Source: Isoperla grammatica | Taxonomy: Eukaryota; Arthropoda; Insecta; Plecoptera; Perlodidae | Assembly (NCBI GenBank): GCA_945910005.1 | Contig: OX246741.1 | Span: 49,817,298 to 49,881,297, forward strand | Direction of reading: 5' to 3' | Length of the DNA stretch: 64,000 nt | Shown: positions 52,271 through 64,000 of the stretch, piece after piece | How the letters are laid out: each line of letters opens with the position of its first letter | Position numbering within the stretch: position 1 is the first letter of the stretch | Notes under the pieces: generated by a model | Databases searched by the model: none | What the model was told of the DNA's origin: nothing | Seen by the model: the letters and a program-made list of their open reading frames with translations, nothing else | Program-made: the position numbers and the translations under genes

Positions 52271-55200
52271 AGTCGGATGGGTGCAAGCTAAATAAATGGT
52301 GGAGAACCAACGTAACTGAATTGCCATTTGAATAAGTTTTTTCATGACTGGGAACGACAGTTGTTTTTGCTGTGTTGGTAAATGATGACTATGATGATGA
52401 TGATAATGAGTATCGGGTCGAGTTGGGTCCCTCCTCGTTTTTTATTTCTATTTTATTTTATTGTTTATTTGGGTTTTCTTCTCATATTTTTGCAATGATG
52501 GCTAACCGAGACGATGAGTGGGTGATTAGGATGATGAAATGAAGGTACAGTAGCAAAGCGGATACAGGGTGGGGGGGCGGGGAGGGGGGGGGGCGATCTA
52601 CCCATCGCTCCCTATGATTGTCCGACCAAAGGACCACATATTATGGGTATAAGACTTGAACTTCTTACCCCCACACCCCTTTAACTTTAAAATGGTATCA
52701 GTTGTAGTAATAAGTTCAGATCACAAAAATCCTTCTGGGTGAATAATGAATTAATCTAGAAGTCATTTCCGGGCACTTGATAAAAGAATTTCGTATAATT
52801 GATTTGCGTCCAGCTGCTGGGGCTTTGCCTCGGGCCCCGTTCATTCGTTCATTACAAGATAACCACAGCAAGCATCCATGCAAATACCCGAAAAAAACAC
52901 TAGTGGGGTGCAATTCGGGGCTCCCACTGCTGCAAAAACCAAAAGTAAGTACTAATTACATCCTGATTCAATTTTGTGTTAATAGTAAGTATACTGAACA
53001 CATTTATGTCAATTAAGCATTTGTCGAGCTGTGGTGACTTCTGAACCTGGTAGAAACGCTAGATGGATTCCTGCGGGAAAAGGTGCAAAAGTTGCAAACT
53101 AATTTACTACAGCAAATAGCATGCTAAATGATTCTACAACCTATAACAAAATTGTTATGAAAATTGGGTAATTCGTGACAGCCCCCCCCCCCCCCTTTAA
53201 AATAAAGGTGTTCGCGCCTTCTATTTGCTTCTTCGTAGCAACGAGTCACATACACCAGAGGGAATAATCAGCGAATCACAAATAAATATCACTTGAGTTT
53301 CACCATTCCTATTATGAACTCAATGGAACGATTAGTTTATTAATCTATGCATAAACGAGTACGTGGTTTACTATCAACACAACGGTATAGGAAATATTCT
53401 TTTAAACCACGGAATAAAACAGACATCTTTGTTATCCCGCCACGGTAAGACGTCATATCGGGCCCTGTGATTGGCTGACACGCTCTGCCACGGCGCACGA
53501 ACCAATGAGCGCGCGGCGCGAAATCCAAGTATATGATTGAAGGCTGAAGGATAAAGGCTGGCGCTGTTAGTGGGATAATGTCGCAGTGCAAAGCCCAATA
53601 GATGATTTTCAAAAATAATCAAAAGGCCAAGATTAACTCTAACTCAGGGTCCTTGATAATTATTTTAAGGTGCCCTTTCACTGTTGTGCATTTTTGTCAT
53701 TGTTATCTATGACAATCGTGTTGATGATGATTCAATCACTTCAGTTCCCGAACTCCAGCTGAGCTGTATTCCCACTCGCCTCGAGTTAGGAACTACTGTG
53801 TTTTGGCTAAGGGGCGTCTCAGGGTGTGTAGGAGGCGTATTGGAAGGATCTGTTGGGCATTATATTGCTTACTGTTGACGTCATGACGATCATTGGGAAG
53901 AATACAATGACCTTCAAGACAAAAAGTCTCCAATTTCTTCGAGTAAAGTGGTAAATTCTGCGTTGCTTTATTACAGCGTTGGGTAACAATAGTCTGTCGA
54001 ATCGGACTTACACGATGAAATAATAATGATAATGATGTGCGATATTATCTAAAATGGCGGGCTTACCAAAAAAACGAACACGATCAAAGCCTGAGGCGCG
54101 ATACAAATATTAAATGAAACGTGCCATTGAATCTGTGTAACACAATATCTAACGTAGACAATAATATGCACACAAAATAGGGAATTGAATCATGTATATG
54201 TTTTAATTTAATTTTTCTAAATACGGATAAATTGGCAAAACAAACGAATATTTTATTTGTGTAACTAGAACAGATTTGTATTGACAAAAACGAGCTTAAC
54301 GTTTCACATATAATTTTGGCGGAAAAAACGGGTCATGACGTCACTACTTGTATGATGCAAATTGCAATCAATCAATCATACACACAAAATAACTCTTCGT
54401 TTAAACCTTAACCATTAGAAGCCTCCTTGAAATTCTGAAACCAGATTTATGTTCTGTGTACATAATACTTAATTTTGGACATTAATTAATAAGAATAAAA
54501 AGTATTACTCATTCCACATTTTCATAGAATATCAGGCAAGCTTTGGTTTTATTTATTTTTTAACAAATTATTTTTGTTTAAAATTTTCATTTTCTGAGTA
54601 TCTGACAACTACTAGACTTTGTTTTATAAATAAGTGACAACAGACCAAGTATAAGGTTCAATGTTTCATCTGTTGGTTTCATAGAGGCAACGGCAAATTT
54701 ATTCATAAACATACAAGAAATTTACGTCACAGGAATTTTGAAACTAAAATTGGGGGAAACAGAAAATCAAAAATTTGAACTTTTGTAGAAATTGAATTAA
54801 TTGCTCTTAAAACATGAAAATCACGTGTTTGGTGTTTTTACATGAAAATCTATTTATTACACTTCCAAACATATTGGAGACTCATGTGACCCCTATTAAC
54901 AGTGATATTTCGGCAAGCTATAAAATAACGTTTCTTTCTTATTCTTATACTGCTATAATAATTTCACCCCTTAGCCAGAACACAGTATTTCCTACAACGT
55001 AAGGTGATCTACAGCTCCCGTTGGAATTAAAGCCCGATTTGATACATGTGGACAATCGAACGTCATAGTATTACACGTCAACAAGAACTCTATGTTTACT
55101 GTTTAACCTTGGAACGATGTATGCTTGGACAGTGATAATATTTTGAGTTAATAGTATCACCCACTAATTTTGTGTTTGATGTTATGTGGAAGCTAAAAAT

Positions 55201-55660
55201 AAGTTTGGTGTATAAAAGTGAATTACAGGATCCATATTACGACACTGTGATACATAAAATGTATTACTTAAAACTATGAGTTGAGGAGTTGACGAACTAC
55301 TTTGTTGATTGTGTAAATCGTAATATTTTGTTTCCGTAAAAAATGTGTTCTATCACATGAACATTGTGTTTCATATAATTATTTTTTCAAGTATAATTTG
55401 TGTTATGAGTAGAGTACGTCCTCGTCAATGTTGTGAACGCCCAGTATATGTTTTATTGATATTTTGTTGTGATAACTCAATGGGTCTTAATTTAAATCAA
55501 GTTAACCAATTGATTACTGCTTTCACAGCATTTTCTCTTAAAATATAAATAAATATGCAATAATATATGTATAATATGTAAATTATGTGTATTATGTATT
55601 ATATGTATATATACATATGTTTAAATGTATATGAATAATGAAGTTATTTCGTGCTGTGGC
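52271..55660. other. Interior of foldback element with no supportable gene
   Basis: No transposase or other domain-bearing frame is seen. Features are a G-rich stretch at 52568-52593, a poly-C run at about 53182-53195, and a GC-rich segment at 53440-53530 with two opposed CCAAT/ATTGG words (TGATTGGCTGACACG and GAACCAATGAGCGCG). Confidence 0.5.
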
Positions 55661-56760
55661 AGCATTTTCTTTTTTTATTGATTTGTGCAATTAACTTATG
55701 TGCCTTAAAAATAAGTTAATCACCAATTGATTGTGGCTATCAATGCATTTCATGTTGACAGAGCTTTCTTTATTGATAAGTAGGTTATATCGCGTTGTAT
55801 GATGCCAATTTCTTTTCAAATGATTTGTGTACGTACCGTAATGTGTCACACTTAAAAATAAGTATTTTAGCGATTGACTGGGGCTATCAAGTATCAATGC
55901 ATAACACTTTGATAAATAACCTAAATGTATCTTTCGAGAATAAGATTATTGTGCTTTGTATGGTGCCAATTTATTTTCTAATGATTTGTGTACATACCAT
56001 AATGTGTCACACTTAAATATAAGTATTATGTCGATTGACTTGGGCTATCAAGTATCAATGCATTATGCATAATTGATATATAACTTAAATGTATCTTTGG
56101 ATTACATAGTTATTTTGTGTTGTGTATGCCATTCTCTTTTCTATTTATTTGTAACAATTCATAGTTCCCACGTGACGTCACAGCGGCCATGATTGCGACA
56201 CAATTGATGAGGACCAATCCTAGATCTTTGGCAAATACTATTCAAATTCAATAAATAAGCCTAATTTAGAATGTAAAAAGTAAACATAAGTAATACAAAA
56301 ATTTAAAAACCACACATATCAAGTTTATCTCAAAACCACCCTGAATTGTAAAGGAATAAGGATTTCTGTGTTCTACCACAAACAGCCTTCAATTATTTCT
56401 CCATGGCAACATCAAAGTTTGATCACAAATGTGGCCGCTACGCGCAAAGATGTGACGTATGTGCAACCTGTGATTAACGTCTTACTTAAAAATGATAGTC
56501 ATACCAATTCATTGTGCATATCAATGCATACATCAATACATTGATGTATTAAACTTATGTTTCTTTGGATTACGTTTTTTGTGATGTGGGTGGCATCGTC
56601 TTTTTCACCGATTTGTGTAACATACGTAATGTGCCTTACTTAAAAATAAATTGTCATTATTGGCGTCCATCAATGCATTACATCTTGATATACTATAAAC
56701 GCATTCTTTGTTCAATAATAATGAGGTTATTATGCTGTATGTAATTTTTGAGTAAACCGA
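55661..56760. repeat. Diverged tandem repeat of about 155 bp
   Basis: The phrase GATTGACTGGGGCTATCAAG with TATCAATGCAT recurs at about 55722, 55871, 56032, 56503 and 56662, together with ATGATTTGTGTACATACC and AATGTGTCACACTTAAA. Spacing is about 149-161 bp except where the element at 56160-56475 intervenes. Confidence 0.75.
56160..56475. mobile_element. Possible MITE interrupting the 155-bp repeats
   Basis: The left edge CCCACGTGACGTCACAGCGG and right edge CGCAAAGATGTGACGTATGT with CCACATTTGTG-type sequence (reverse complement) form a weak inverted repeat. The ends resemble those of the element at 62879-63241 (CACGTGATATCACATCGGCC). Its position inside an otherwise regular array supports insertion. 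Confidence 0.5.
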
Positions 56761-57097
56761 TATTTTTGTAAACACGCTCTATTTTTTTTGTTCTTCACAT
56801 TGGTAACTCCATTTCACTGCAAGCTCCCATAATTGTATTTATGGATGAAATGATAAGAGAAGTGACTTCCTAAAATGGCTGACGACAAGGACCCAGATGT
56901 GAAACTCCTTCTAGTGGCGAAATATAGGCGGCAACGAGCACGGCTATTAGCCACACTACCACAGTCCACAAGAAGCAAAAACTGGCAATAGTAATGATAT
57001 GGAAGGATTTTTTTTATGAACATCTCTAGTATTTAAACAGCATAAACTGAAATTTGTGATGAAAAAACGGTACAAAATTATAACCATACTTTTGGTA

Positions 57098-58950
57098 GAA
57101 ATATCTGCATAATTGGTGCAAAAATATGAACATGTTTTTTTTAGATGAAACACAAGTTTCAAGGATGCCATTAGCTTGTCCCCCCCAAATAGAAATGCGT
57201 ATAACTCCGAAACTATTAAAGTGCAAAAATCAATATTAAGGTGCAGAAAGGTACAAAAAAGGTGCAACATTATGAACATGAATTAAAGTAAATAGCCCTG
57301 TGTGGGGTGGCTACCATTAACTTGTCCCCCCCCAAATTAAAACGCGTATTACTCCAAAACTATTCGGGTGCAAAAATCAAGACTTGGGTGCAAAAAGGTG
57401 CAAAAATGGTGCGAAATTATGAACATGAATTAAAGTACATAGCCCTGTGTGGGGGGCTACCATTAACTTATCCCCCCCAAATTAAAACGCGAATTACTCC
57501 GAAACTATTAGGGTGCAAAAATTAAGACTTGGAAGCAAAAAGGTGCAAAAATAGTGCAAAATTATGAGCATATAATTAAGTTGAATTTCCAAGGTGGGGG
57601 GGACAGCCATTAACCTGTCCCCCCCCCGCATTGAAATGGTTATAACTCCGAAACCAATGAGGTGCAAAAATCAAGACTTGGGTGCAAAAAGGTGCAAAAA
57701 TGGTGCAAAATTATGAACATGAATTAAAGTACATAGCCCTGTGTGGGGGGGCTACCATTAACTTGTCCCCCCCAAATTAAAACGCGTATTACTCCGAAAC
57801 TATTAGGGTGCGAAAATCAAGACTTGGGTGCAAAAAGGTGCAAAAATAGCGCAAAATTATGAGCATATAATTAAGTGGAATTTCCAAGGTGGGGGGGACA
57901 GCCATTAACCTGTCCCCCCCCCCCCCCCCGCATTGAAATGGGTATAACTCCGAAACCAATGAGGTGCAAAAATCAAGACTTGGGTGCAAAAAGGTGCAAA
58001 AATGGTGCAAAAGTATGAACATGAATTAAAGTACATAGCCCTGCGTGGGGGGGCTACCATTAACTTTCCCCCCCCCAAATTAAAACGCGTATAACTCCGA
58101 AACTATAAGGGTGCAAAAATCAATGTTTGGGTGCAAAAAGGTGCAAAAATAGTGCAAAATTATGAGCATATAAGTAAGTTGAATTTCCAAGGTGGGGGGG
58201 ACAGCCATAAACCTGTCCCCCCCGCATTGAAATAGGTATAACTCCGAAACCAATGAGGTGCAAAAATCAAGACTTGGGTGCAAAAAGGTGCAAAAATGGT
58301 GCAAAATTATGAACATGATTAAAGTACATAGCCCTGTGTGGGGGGGCTACCATTAACTTGTCCCCCCCCCAAATTAAAACGCGTATTACTCCGAAACTAT
58401 TAGGGTGCAAAAATCAAGACTTGGGTGCAAAAAGGTGCAAAAATAGTGCAAAATTATGAGCATATAATTAAGTTGAATTTCCAAGGTGGGGGGGACAGCC
58501 ATTAACCTGTCCCCCCCGCATTGAAATGGGTATAACTCCGAAACCAATGAAGTGCAAAAATCAAGACTTGGGTGCAAAAAGGTGCAAAAATGGTGCAAAA
58601 TTATGAACATGAATTAAAGTACATAGCCCTGTGTGGGGGGGCTACCATTAACTTGTCCCCCCCAAATAAAAACGCGTATTACTCCGAAACTATAAGGGTG
58701 CAAAAATCAATGTTTGGGTGCAAAAAGGTGCATAAATGGTGCAAAAATATAAGCATATAATTGAGTTGAATTTCCAAGATGGGGGGGACAGCCATTAACC
58801 TGTCCCCCCCGCATTGAAATGGGTATAACTCCGAAACCAATGGGGTGCAAAAATCAATACTTGGGTGCAAAAAGGTGCATAATTGGTGCAAAAATCTGAG
58901 CTTAGATTGAGGATGAAATGTCGAGGTGGGGGGGACAAGTTAATGTACCT
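57098..58950 (-). repeat. Right terminal array of GCACC subrepeats
   Basis: Reverse complement of the left array, with the same dimeric arrangement (about 12-13 monomers) and the same alternation of GGACAGCCATTAACCTGTCC and GCTACCATTAACTTGTCC blocks. A 19-bp poly-C run lies near 57911-57929. Units here are more uniform than the inner part of the left array. Confidence 0.92.
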
Positions 58951-58959
58951 TATTTAATC
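58951..58959. repeat. 9-bp target-site duplication, right
   Basis: TATTTAATC directly after the right terminus CAAGTTAATGTACCT; identical to 45529-45537. Confidence 0.85.
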
Positions 58960-59790
58960 GGCCGATTTACTTATCTCGGATTGGTTTGGCTTCTACCGGG
59001 CGCCATTTTTCTCCTCCGTTTAACGGTAACACATTAAAGTTTTAATTATTAAAGAATTAGAAAAAATTAAAGGATGAAAGTTTGCTGAAAATGGATCTTA
59101 GCATTTCTTTGACATGTTGTATAGGTTTCGTTTCAATGTAATCTTGATGAAATTTCTAAATCTATGGAAATGATGGAGATTATGGTGTGTTGACATTTGA
59201 GCTGTCAATATATACCGAACATGCCTTACCACAAAACATGAGAGTTGTTGCACCTATATCTCCCGACAAAGCATACACAAAGTATTATAATATGCTATTT
59301 TCCACGTTTTTTCTTTTAGTTCTTTACACAGACATACAATAGACATTTTCTTAAACTTTATCGAGGGATATACGTGTTAAAACTCTCATGTTTCCCGGTT
59401 AGCATATTCGCCTTCTATTAACAGATAAAATGTCAACAACATTCCCAAAGATGTTGAAACTTGAAATAATATATGCCCATCAAAATGGCCGCTGTACGTT
59501 ACGTGAATTCTCGCTATAATATTGAGATAACGATGAAAATGTAAAACGTATTTCTTGTATCTATAAGGCCCGCTTTCAGCACAATCGCGGTTGTATTTTA
59601 TCAAATAATTATATATTTTTTTCAGACGATATTGTTAAAACAATTATAATTAATTGAAAAAAAAAATTGACAAGGTTTATACAATTTACAACCAGTATGA
59701 AACGAACGATCTGATATTCAGTGGTTATGTACGTATTTAATATCTTACACTATGCTATGTTTCGGCAACAATACACAAACTGTACTAAGC
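58960..59790. other. AT-rich stretch with no supportable gene
   Basis: No domain-bearing frame or RNA gene is visible. Confidence 0.5.
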
Positions 59791-60023
59791 AGGGCCCAGA
59801 TTCACAAAGGTTAGTTTAGGCAAATATTAGTGATATAAATCACACATATGTCGTTATGAAGTGACATGAAAGTAAAATATACTAAAATATCAACAATTTA
59901 GCTAATGAAATTTTATTTTTGAATGCGAAGTAATACCCAGAGATGATTTATCTTGATTTCTCAAGCTAGAACATGCCTAACTTAGGACATTTTAGAGTAA
60001 GGCATCTTTGTGATCCAGGCCCT
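59791..60023. mobile_element. MITE, 233 bp
   Basis: AGGGCCCAGATTCACAAAGG at the left is mirrored by TCTTTGTGATCCAGGCCCT at the right. Subterminal TTAGTTTAGGC and GCCTAACTTAGG also pair. The interior is AT-rich and non-coding. The target duplication is unclear. Confidence 0.75.
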
Positions 60024-60444
60024 GATGTTTGGGATTTTAATGAACTTTAAAATGATCTGCATGTTAACCTGATTATTAGGTATACTATATTCACTCATGC
60101 ATAACTTCACTGTGCATTGAATCTAGGGATGTATGTCAGGATGAGTCACTAATTAATATACAAAACACCATTGTGGAATAAGCTGAGATCAATAAAAGTA
60201 ATAATTTTAATGTATGTAATATACGTTCAAGTATACTTATGTACTGATTGATCTCTTTATGTTTAACATGGTCGCATTATTTTCCTGAACGTTTCCTCAT
60301 TGAAGATGCCCGGTGATGCAACGTGTATTGAAAATGTTCGATGAGCAAATTAATTCATGATAGTTATTTATAAGAATATGTAAAACAACGTATACAGCAT
60401 TCGTGGAGGACCCAAGAGTGAAATTGTCGTAGGCACAGTCAATT

Positions 60445-60559
60445 GTCAAGTTAAGTACATGATTTGTTGCTATGGAATTGTTATATTAAATGCTATTTTC
60501 CATAAGAAAAACAAACTCCATATAGCAACCATATAAACAAATCACATACTTAACTTGAC
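60445..60559. mobile_element. Short hairpin MITE, 115 bp
   Basis: GTCAAGTTAAGTACATGATT with TGTTGCTATGGA at the left is mirrored by AAATCACATACTTAACTTGAC at the right, with CCATATAGCAACC internal. The segment at 29752-29840 looks like a decayed relative. Confidence 0.75.
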
Positions 60560-62424
60560 CCTGCTTTCCCCCCTTTAATACTCACCAGGTCACTAGACAA
60601 ACTGCTTTTATCTACGCCCTTAACGGAAGATAATTGACTGTCATATAAATTAATCGTAAAGAAGAAAATTTGTTAAACTGAATGTAGGCCTAAGGTATAA
60701 GAACTCATTGTCCACCTGGCCTACAGACCTCCCGATCTCGATCTGGTAAAATTGCTTTAAAATGTGTTTAAATTGTCCCAAATGTAAATCAAAATTATAT
60801 GTTATCCTGTAGAGAATTTTATAATCTTTCTTATAAATGTGTGTTTGTTACAATGAATAATTCCTTATTCAAATGTCCTTAATTTGCGTATGTAAGTTGC
60901 TGCTGCAGGACACCTTTCATACCAATCAATAACATCTGCAAAGTGAAAATATTTTTCGGAATAAAAAATCATTTATAAGAAAGAACATTAAATTACCTAA
61001 AGGGAGACCTAGTTTTATTTTCTTTTGGGACTTTTTAAATCCATTTCAAACCAACTAAAATACCGAAATCGTGTGTTTCGCAAAGTAGGTAAACATACAT
61101 CTTCAGGATGTCTGCCCACCCTTGTTTCAGACAGCTAGAATATTCATGACGCACAAACGTTTAACTTTAAAATTAAAACATTTACTTCTCAAAGTAACAA
61201 AATCGATTGTTTTGATTTTAACACAGTTGGTATTGTCACTGTTTCTCTAGACATCCTCTTCAGGTTTTACAAGAAATACGTGCTGCTGGTTATAAACACT
61301 TTTGTATTGCGGTTAAAGAACAAATTTGTCTAGTATATGTTCTGCATTCCTAGTGCTTTAACCTTCATCTGTATTTTGTTTACGATTGTTTTAATCTAAT
61401 GGTACGGAGAGTGAATTCGTACCAGAATATTAAAATAGTCATTTACCAAATACTATTAATGACAATGCACTGAAAAGTCTGCATCTCCAAGACCAAAAAG
61501 TGTTTTTGGGTGCTGGACGTTGTAGACAGGTCCTTCCCCTGGTGCTGGGGGTTTTTGCCACTTTTCTCGATATTGTACTGAAGGAAGTATGGAAGGTATG
61601 TACGTGGGAGGATACCTAAAAAATAGCTTGACTCTTGATCTTCAAAACTATTTTTTTTTTTTTATATATTTTCATATGAATCAGTCATAATTTTGTAAAA
61701 AGTTGCCATTTAGGAAATTAGATTTTTTTTTAAATTTACTTATATTTAAGCTAGAACATTTTCACTCTGTACTGATAATAATTATAACAATAAAAATAGG
61801 CTACTTCTACTACTACTACAACTACTAGAAGCCATTCGCACTGTTCACGCAAACATCTGCAAATTTTGACGCCAACAGTAAATAAAAGCGGCTGCCTATG
61901 CCATCTAACTGTAAACAACAGTAACAATGTTCTCGCAAAATCCGAGCGGCGTAGAAAAACGTTGGCAGTCACAAGAACGTGTGATGTATGCCCGACGTAA
62001 TACTACGCCGCCCGCCAACCTGGCACGACATCGCGCGGAGTAATAGTACGCCGGCCGCGCGCTAAGTGTTAACCGCAACGAAACATTGTTTATGACCAGC
62101 AGCAGTATTTCTTGCAAATCGTTGCAAAACCGTAGCGTATTAAAATAGCAAATTGACAGTACCATCCGTTAAAAATTAAAACAAAAATGTTTTTGTTAGG
62201 CCTACTTCAAGAAGTCAAAGTTTTAATTTCAAATTTACACATTTGTATGTCATGAATGTCTATTTAAAAAATTGAAAACGGTGGACAGACATATCTTATA
62301 TCTTTAAAGCTAAATATTTATATTAGTATCGTAATAACAACGTCAGTCACATAAAATTCCTTAATAAACTTCGGTATAACCTCGAAACGATGACGGTTCA
62401 CTGAGTAGGAAAACAAAGCTAATT
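60560..62424. other. No supportable gene
   Basis: Contains a (TAC)n-like run near 61803-61830 and a GC-rich patch at 61975-62070 with TACTACGCCGCCCGCC and GTACGCCGGCCGCGCG. No domain-bearing frame is visible. Confidence 0.5.
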
Positions 62425-62635
62425 TAGGTCGGCGCCACACTTGCGGATCGTCCGCTGATAACGTAAAGCATGTATTCTTTTGAGCCCTGCCACACTTGGC
62501 GGTTCGTCCGCTTTCAACCGCGAGCGACCGCGACATGCAGCGTTCGGTCCGCGCGGATCGTCCGCCCCCGAGGAACGTGGAGCATTGTCTCTTATGAGGG
62601 GTGACACACTGGCGGTTCTCCCGCACAGGGTTTCT
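62425..62635. repeat. GC-rich block with repeated CACACTTGGCGG motif
   Basis: The motif CCACACTTGCGGATCGTCCG at about 62434 recurs as CCACACTTGGCGGTTCGTCC at about 62491 and ACACACTGGCGGTTCTCCCG at about 62605. A related GCGCGGATCGTCCGCC lies near 62552. It is probably the end(s) of one or more DNA transposons, but no complete inverted pair was resolved. Confidence 0.5.
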
Positions 62636-62878
62636 GTGAATTTTGTTCACTTCACTTCATGACAGCAAGAAGAGATGTTCGATTTAGAGAAATTTATTTG
62701 CGAGATGGTGGTTAGGGAATGTTTATGGAAATTGTCTTCAAAAAGCTAAAGCGATCGGGACATAAAAATAACGGCATGGCAAGTCATTTCTTGTGAGATG
62801 TACGCGGAATGGGAGAGTTACTCTTCAACTGATAAAAATAAGATTGGTATAAGTAATAAAAATAATGTCTTATTTATA

Positions 62879-63241
62879 GGGAGTATTCACGTGATATCAC
62901 ATCGGCCATATTGGAGTCCACCTATACTATTATTTCAAGTTTTATTAAGGTGTCAAAAGAAAACGAATAATATTGTTTACGGGGAAGTATGACATTTTTG
63001 AAGACGGATATTCCCCAAAAAATTGTACGAAAATTAATACTGTATGTCTTTGTAGACGATTAAAAGAGTAATCAAGACAAAAGAGTTTGTTTATGTTGAT
63101 TCTAAGTAATAATAGCAAACCATAGTTAGAGAACAGTTGAATTTGCATCAAACGCCAGCTGAAACATAGTAACAATAAACTACCAGTAACATGCCATTGT
63201 GGCCTCCAATGTGGCCACCATATGCAATACGTGAATGCACC
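62879..63241. mobile_element. MITE of about 360 bp
   Basis: GGGAGTATTCACGTGATATC followed by ACATCGGCCATATTGGAGTC at the left pairs with GGCCTCCAATGTGGCCACCA and TACGTGAATGCACCCC at the right in reverse complement, giving inverted repeats of about 45 bp with mismatches. The interior has no gene. Confidence 0.65.
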
Positions 63242-63377
63242 CCATCTTATTGGCTTCAAGATTTTAATATGTGTTCCTTTAACTCTATGGCTGTTGTGTA
63301 TTTCTCTCGTGGATATTGCCAAAGTTAAAAACAATGGCAATTATAATAAACAGGTTCCAATAAGAGAGAAACTAAGA

Positions 63378-63378
63378 G

Positions 63379-63410
<32 letters not shown>
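63378..63410. repeat. (GA)n microsatellite
   Basis: About 15 GA units, followed by a short (TTGA)n run. Confidence 0.95.
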
Positions 63411-63413
<3 letters not shown>

Positions 63414-64000
63414 ATTGATTGACTGATTGTTGCTTTATTTCAACTGGCAAGAAGACCATAGAATATTTTCTTTCTTTAACCATCGTTATACAGACTTGTA
63501 ATCACCTTGCTGCTGCCGCGCGGTTGATCCGCTAGTCTGTCACCTCGAGACTGTCCGCGGATAGTCTAAGTCTTGACTCGGTACTCGTCCGTGCAACAGA
63601 TTGCTCAGCACTTAACACATCCTCTGAAGACGTTTATCTGGAAAGCAAGACAAGTAAAACAAAATATAAGCATTAGCTTTTATTGAAACCTTTATATATT
63701 TAGAGTTATAGAACGGTAGAAACCCACGTACATGTTTACGTTTGATTAAACGATTAAGCATCAATATTTTGTATGTCAAATGAATTCTTAACCAAACAAC
63801 AGTCTGTTGAAGTTATAGTTTTGTTTTTAAATAAATTTCATCACTATAACGAATGCGTGTTAAACTGTAACTGTTCACATGTACATTTTTACAGCTGGCA
63901 AGTAGTTTTCAGTAACGTGAATATACAATGTAATATTGTGTGCGTGGATTAAACAAAATATATATATTTTTTTTACATTTGATAAAAATAAAGGAATATA
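63411..64000. other. No supportable gene at the right edge
   Basis: Ordinary AT-rich sequence with one GC-richer patch at 63510-63570; no feature could be assigned. Confidence 0.45.

Larger units (their letters stand above)
45538..58950. mobile_element. 13.4-kb foldback-type transposable element
   Basis: The left terminus AGGTACATTAACTTGTCC, then CCCACCTCGACATTTCATCC, is repeated in reverse complement at the right terminus with only a one-base difference in the C run. Both termini are flanked by the identical 9-mer TATTTAATC. Each end continues into about 1.9 kb of tandem subrepeats, so the termini are long inverted repeats made of short direct repeats. That is the defining layout of foldback elements, which are grouped with Mutator-like transposons and make 9-bp duplications. 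No transposase was found in the interior, which contains nested insertions, so this copy is non-autonomous. Confidence 0.85.

Noticed and set aside
52716..53622. Short frames in the foldback interior as a transposase
   Set aside because: None has a DDE-type catalytic pattern, zinc finger or SWIM motif; they are short and overlap on both strands.
45538..58950. Mirror-image assembly artefact
   Set aside because: The two arrays and the two arms differ by substitutions and indels, one arm carries an insertion the other lacks, and the ends have a 9-bp direct duplication, which an artefactual mirror would not give.

Overview
This window looks like eukaryotic nuclear DNA, most likely from an arthropod and probably an insect. 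It is AT-rich and repeat-dense. It carries tRNA-derived SINEs, a Jockey/CR1-type LINE, a Ty3/gypsy element, many short inverted-repeat transposons (MITEs) and long tandem satellites. I see no bacterial operons, ribosome binding sites or CRISPR arrays. The species cannot be fixed from sequence alone; a hemipteran is a guess.

Only one large host-type gene is convincing. It is an intronless minus-strand reading frame of 2273 codons (17322-24143) encoding a STAND/NLR-like protein: an N-terminal segment with a PD-(D/E)xK nuclease-like signature, a NACHT NTPase with Walker A, Walker B and sensor residues, and about 14 near-identical 74-residue double-ankyrin units. A 7-bp insertion in the last unit cuts off the C-terminus. 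A 0.95-kb array of 30-bp units, each containing GCCGCCAT, starts about 0.5 kb upstream of its start codon.

Region by region: 1-10 kb holds a 148-bp satellite, a (TATAA)n tract, foldback MITEs, SINEs and an unclassified dispersed family. 10.8-12.7 kb is a 40-bp satellite. 13.6-15.8 kb has a 5'-truncated LINE between two direct copies of another repeat, then a TIR element. 17.2-25.6 kb is the NACHT-ankyrin gene and its upstream minisatellite. 30.1-34.3 kb is a Ty3/gypsy element (candidate 5' LTR, gag-protease-RT-RNase H) that stops abruptly and is joined to the 3' end of a second LINE. 37-42 kb holds more SINEs and MITEs, two with clear target-site duplications. 42.6-45.3 kb is a CpG-rich 47-bp satellite whose unit contains the CRE palindrome TGACGTCA.

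The most striking structure is at 45538-58950. A 13.4-kb unit is bounded by perfect 9-bp direct repeats (TATTTAATC), with termini AGGTACATTAACTTGTCC in inverted orientation. Each end is about 1.9 kb of tandem subrepeats rich in TTTTGCACC. This is the architecture of foldback elements, and a 9-bp duplication fits the Mutator/foldback type. Inside is a 4.5-kb inverted-repeat element (47492-51992), one arm of which is split by a further 629-bp hairpin element (48840-49468) flanked by AATT. The core encodes only a 46-residue acidic peptide; I found no transposase.

The remaining sequence is AT-rich with no supportable genes. Most short reading frames are translations of satellites or SINEs.
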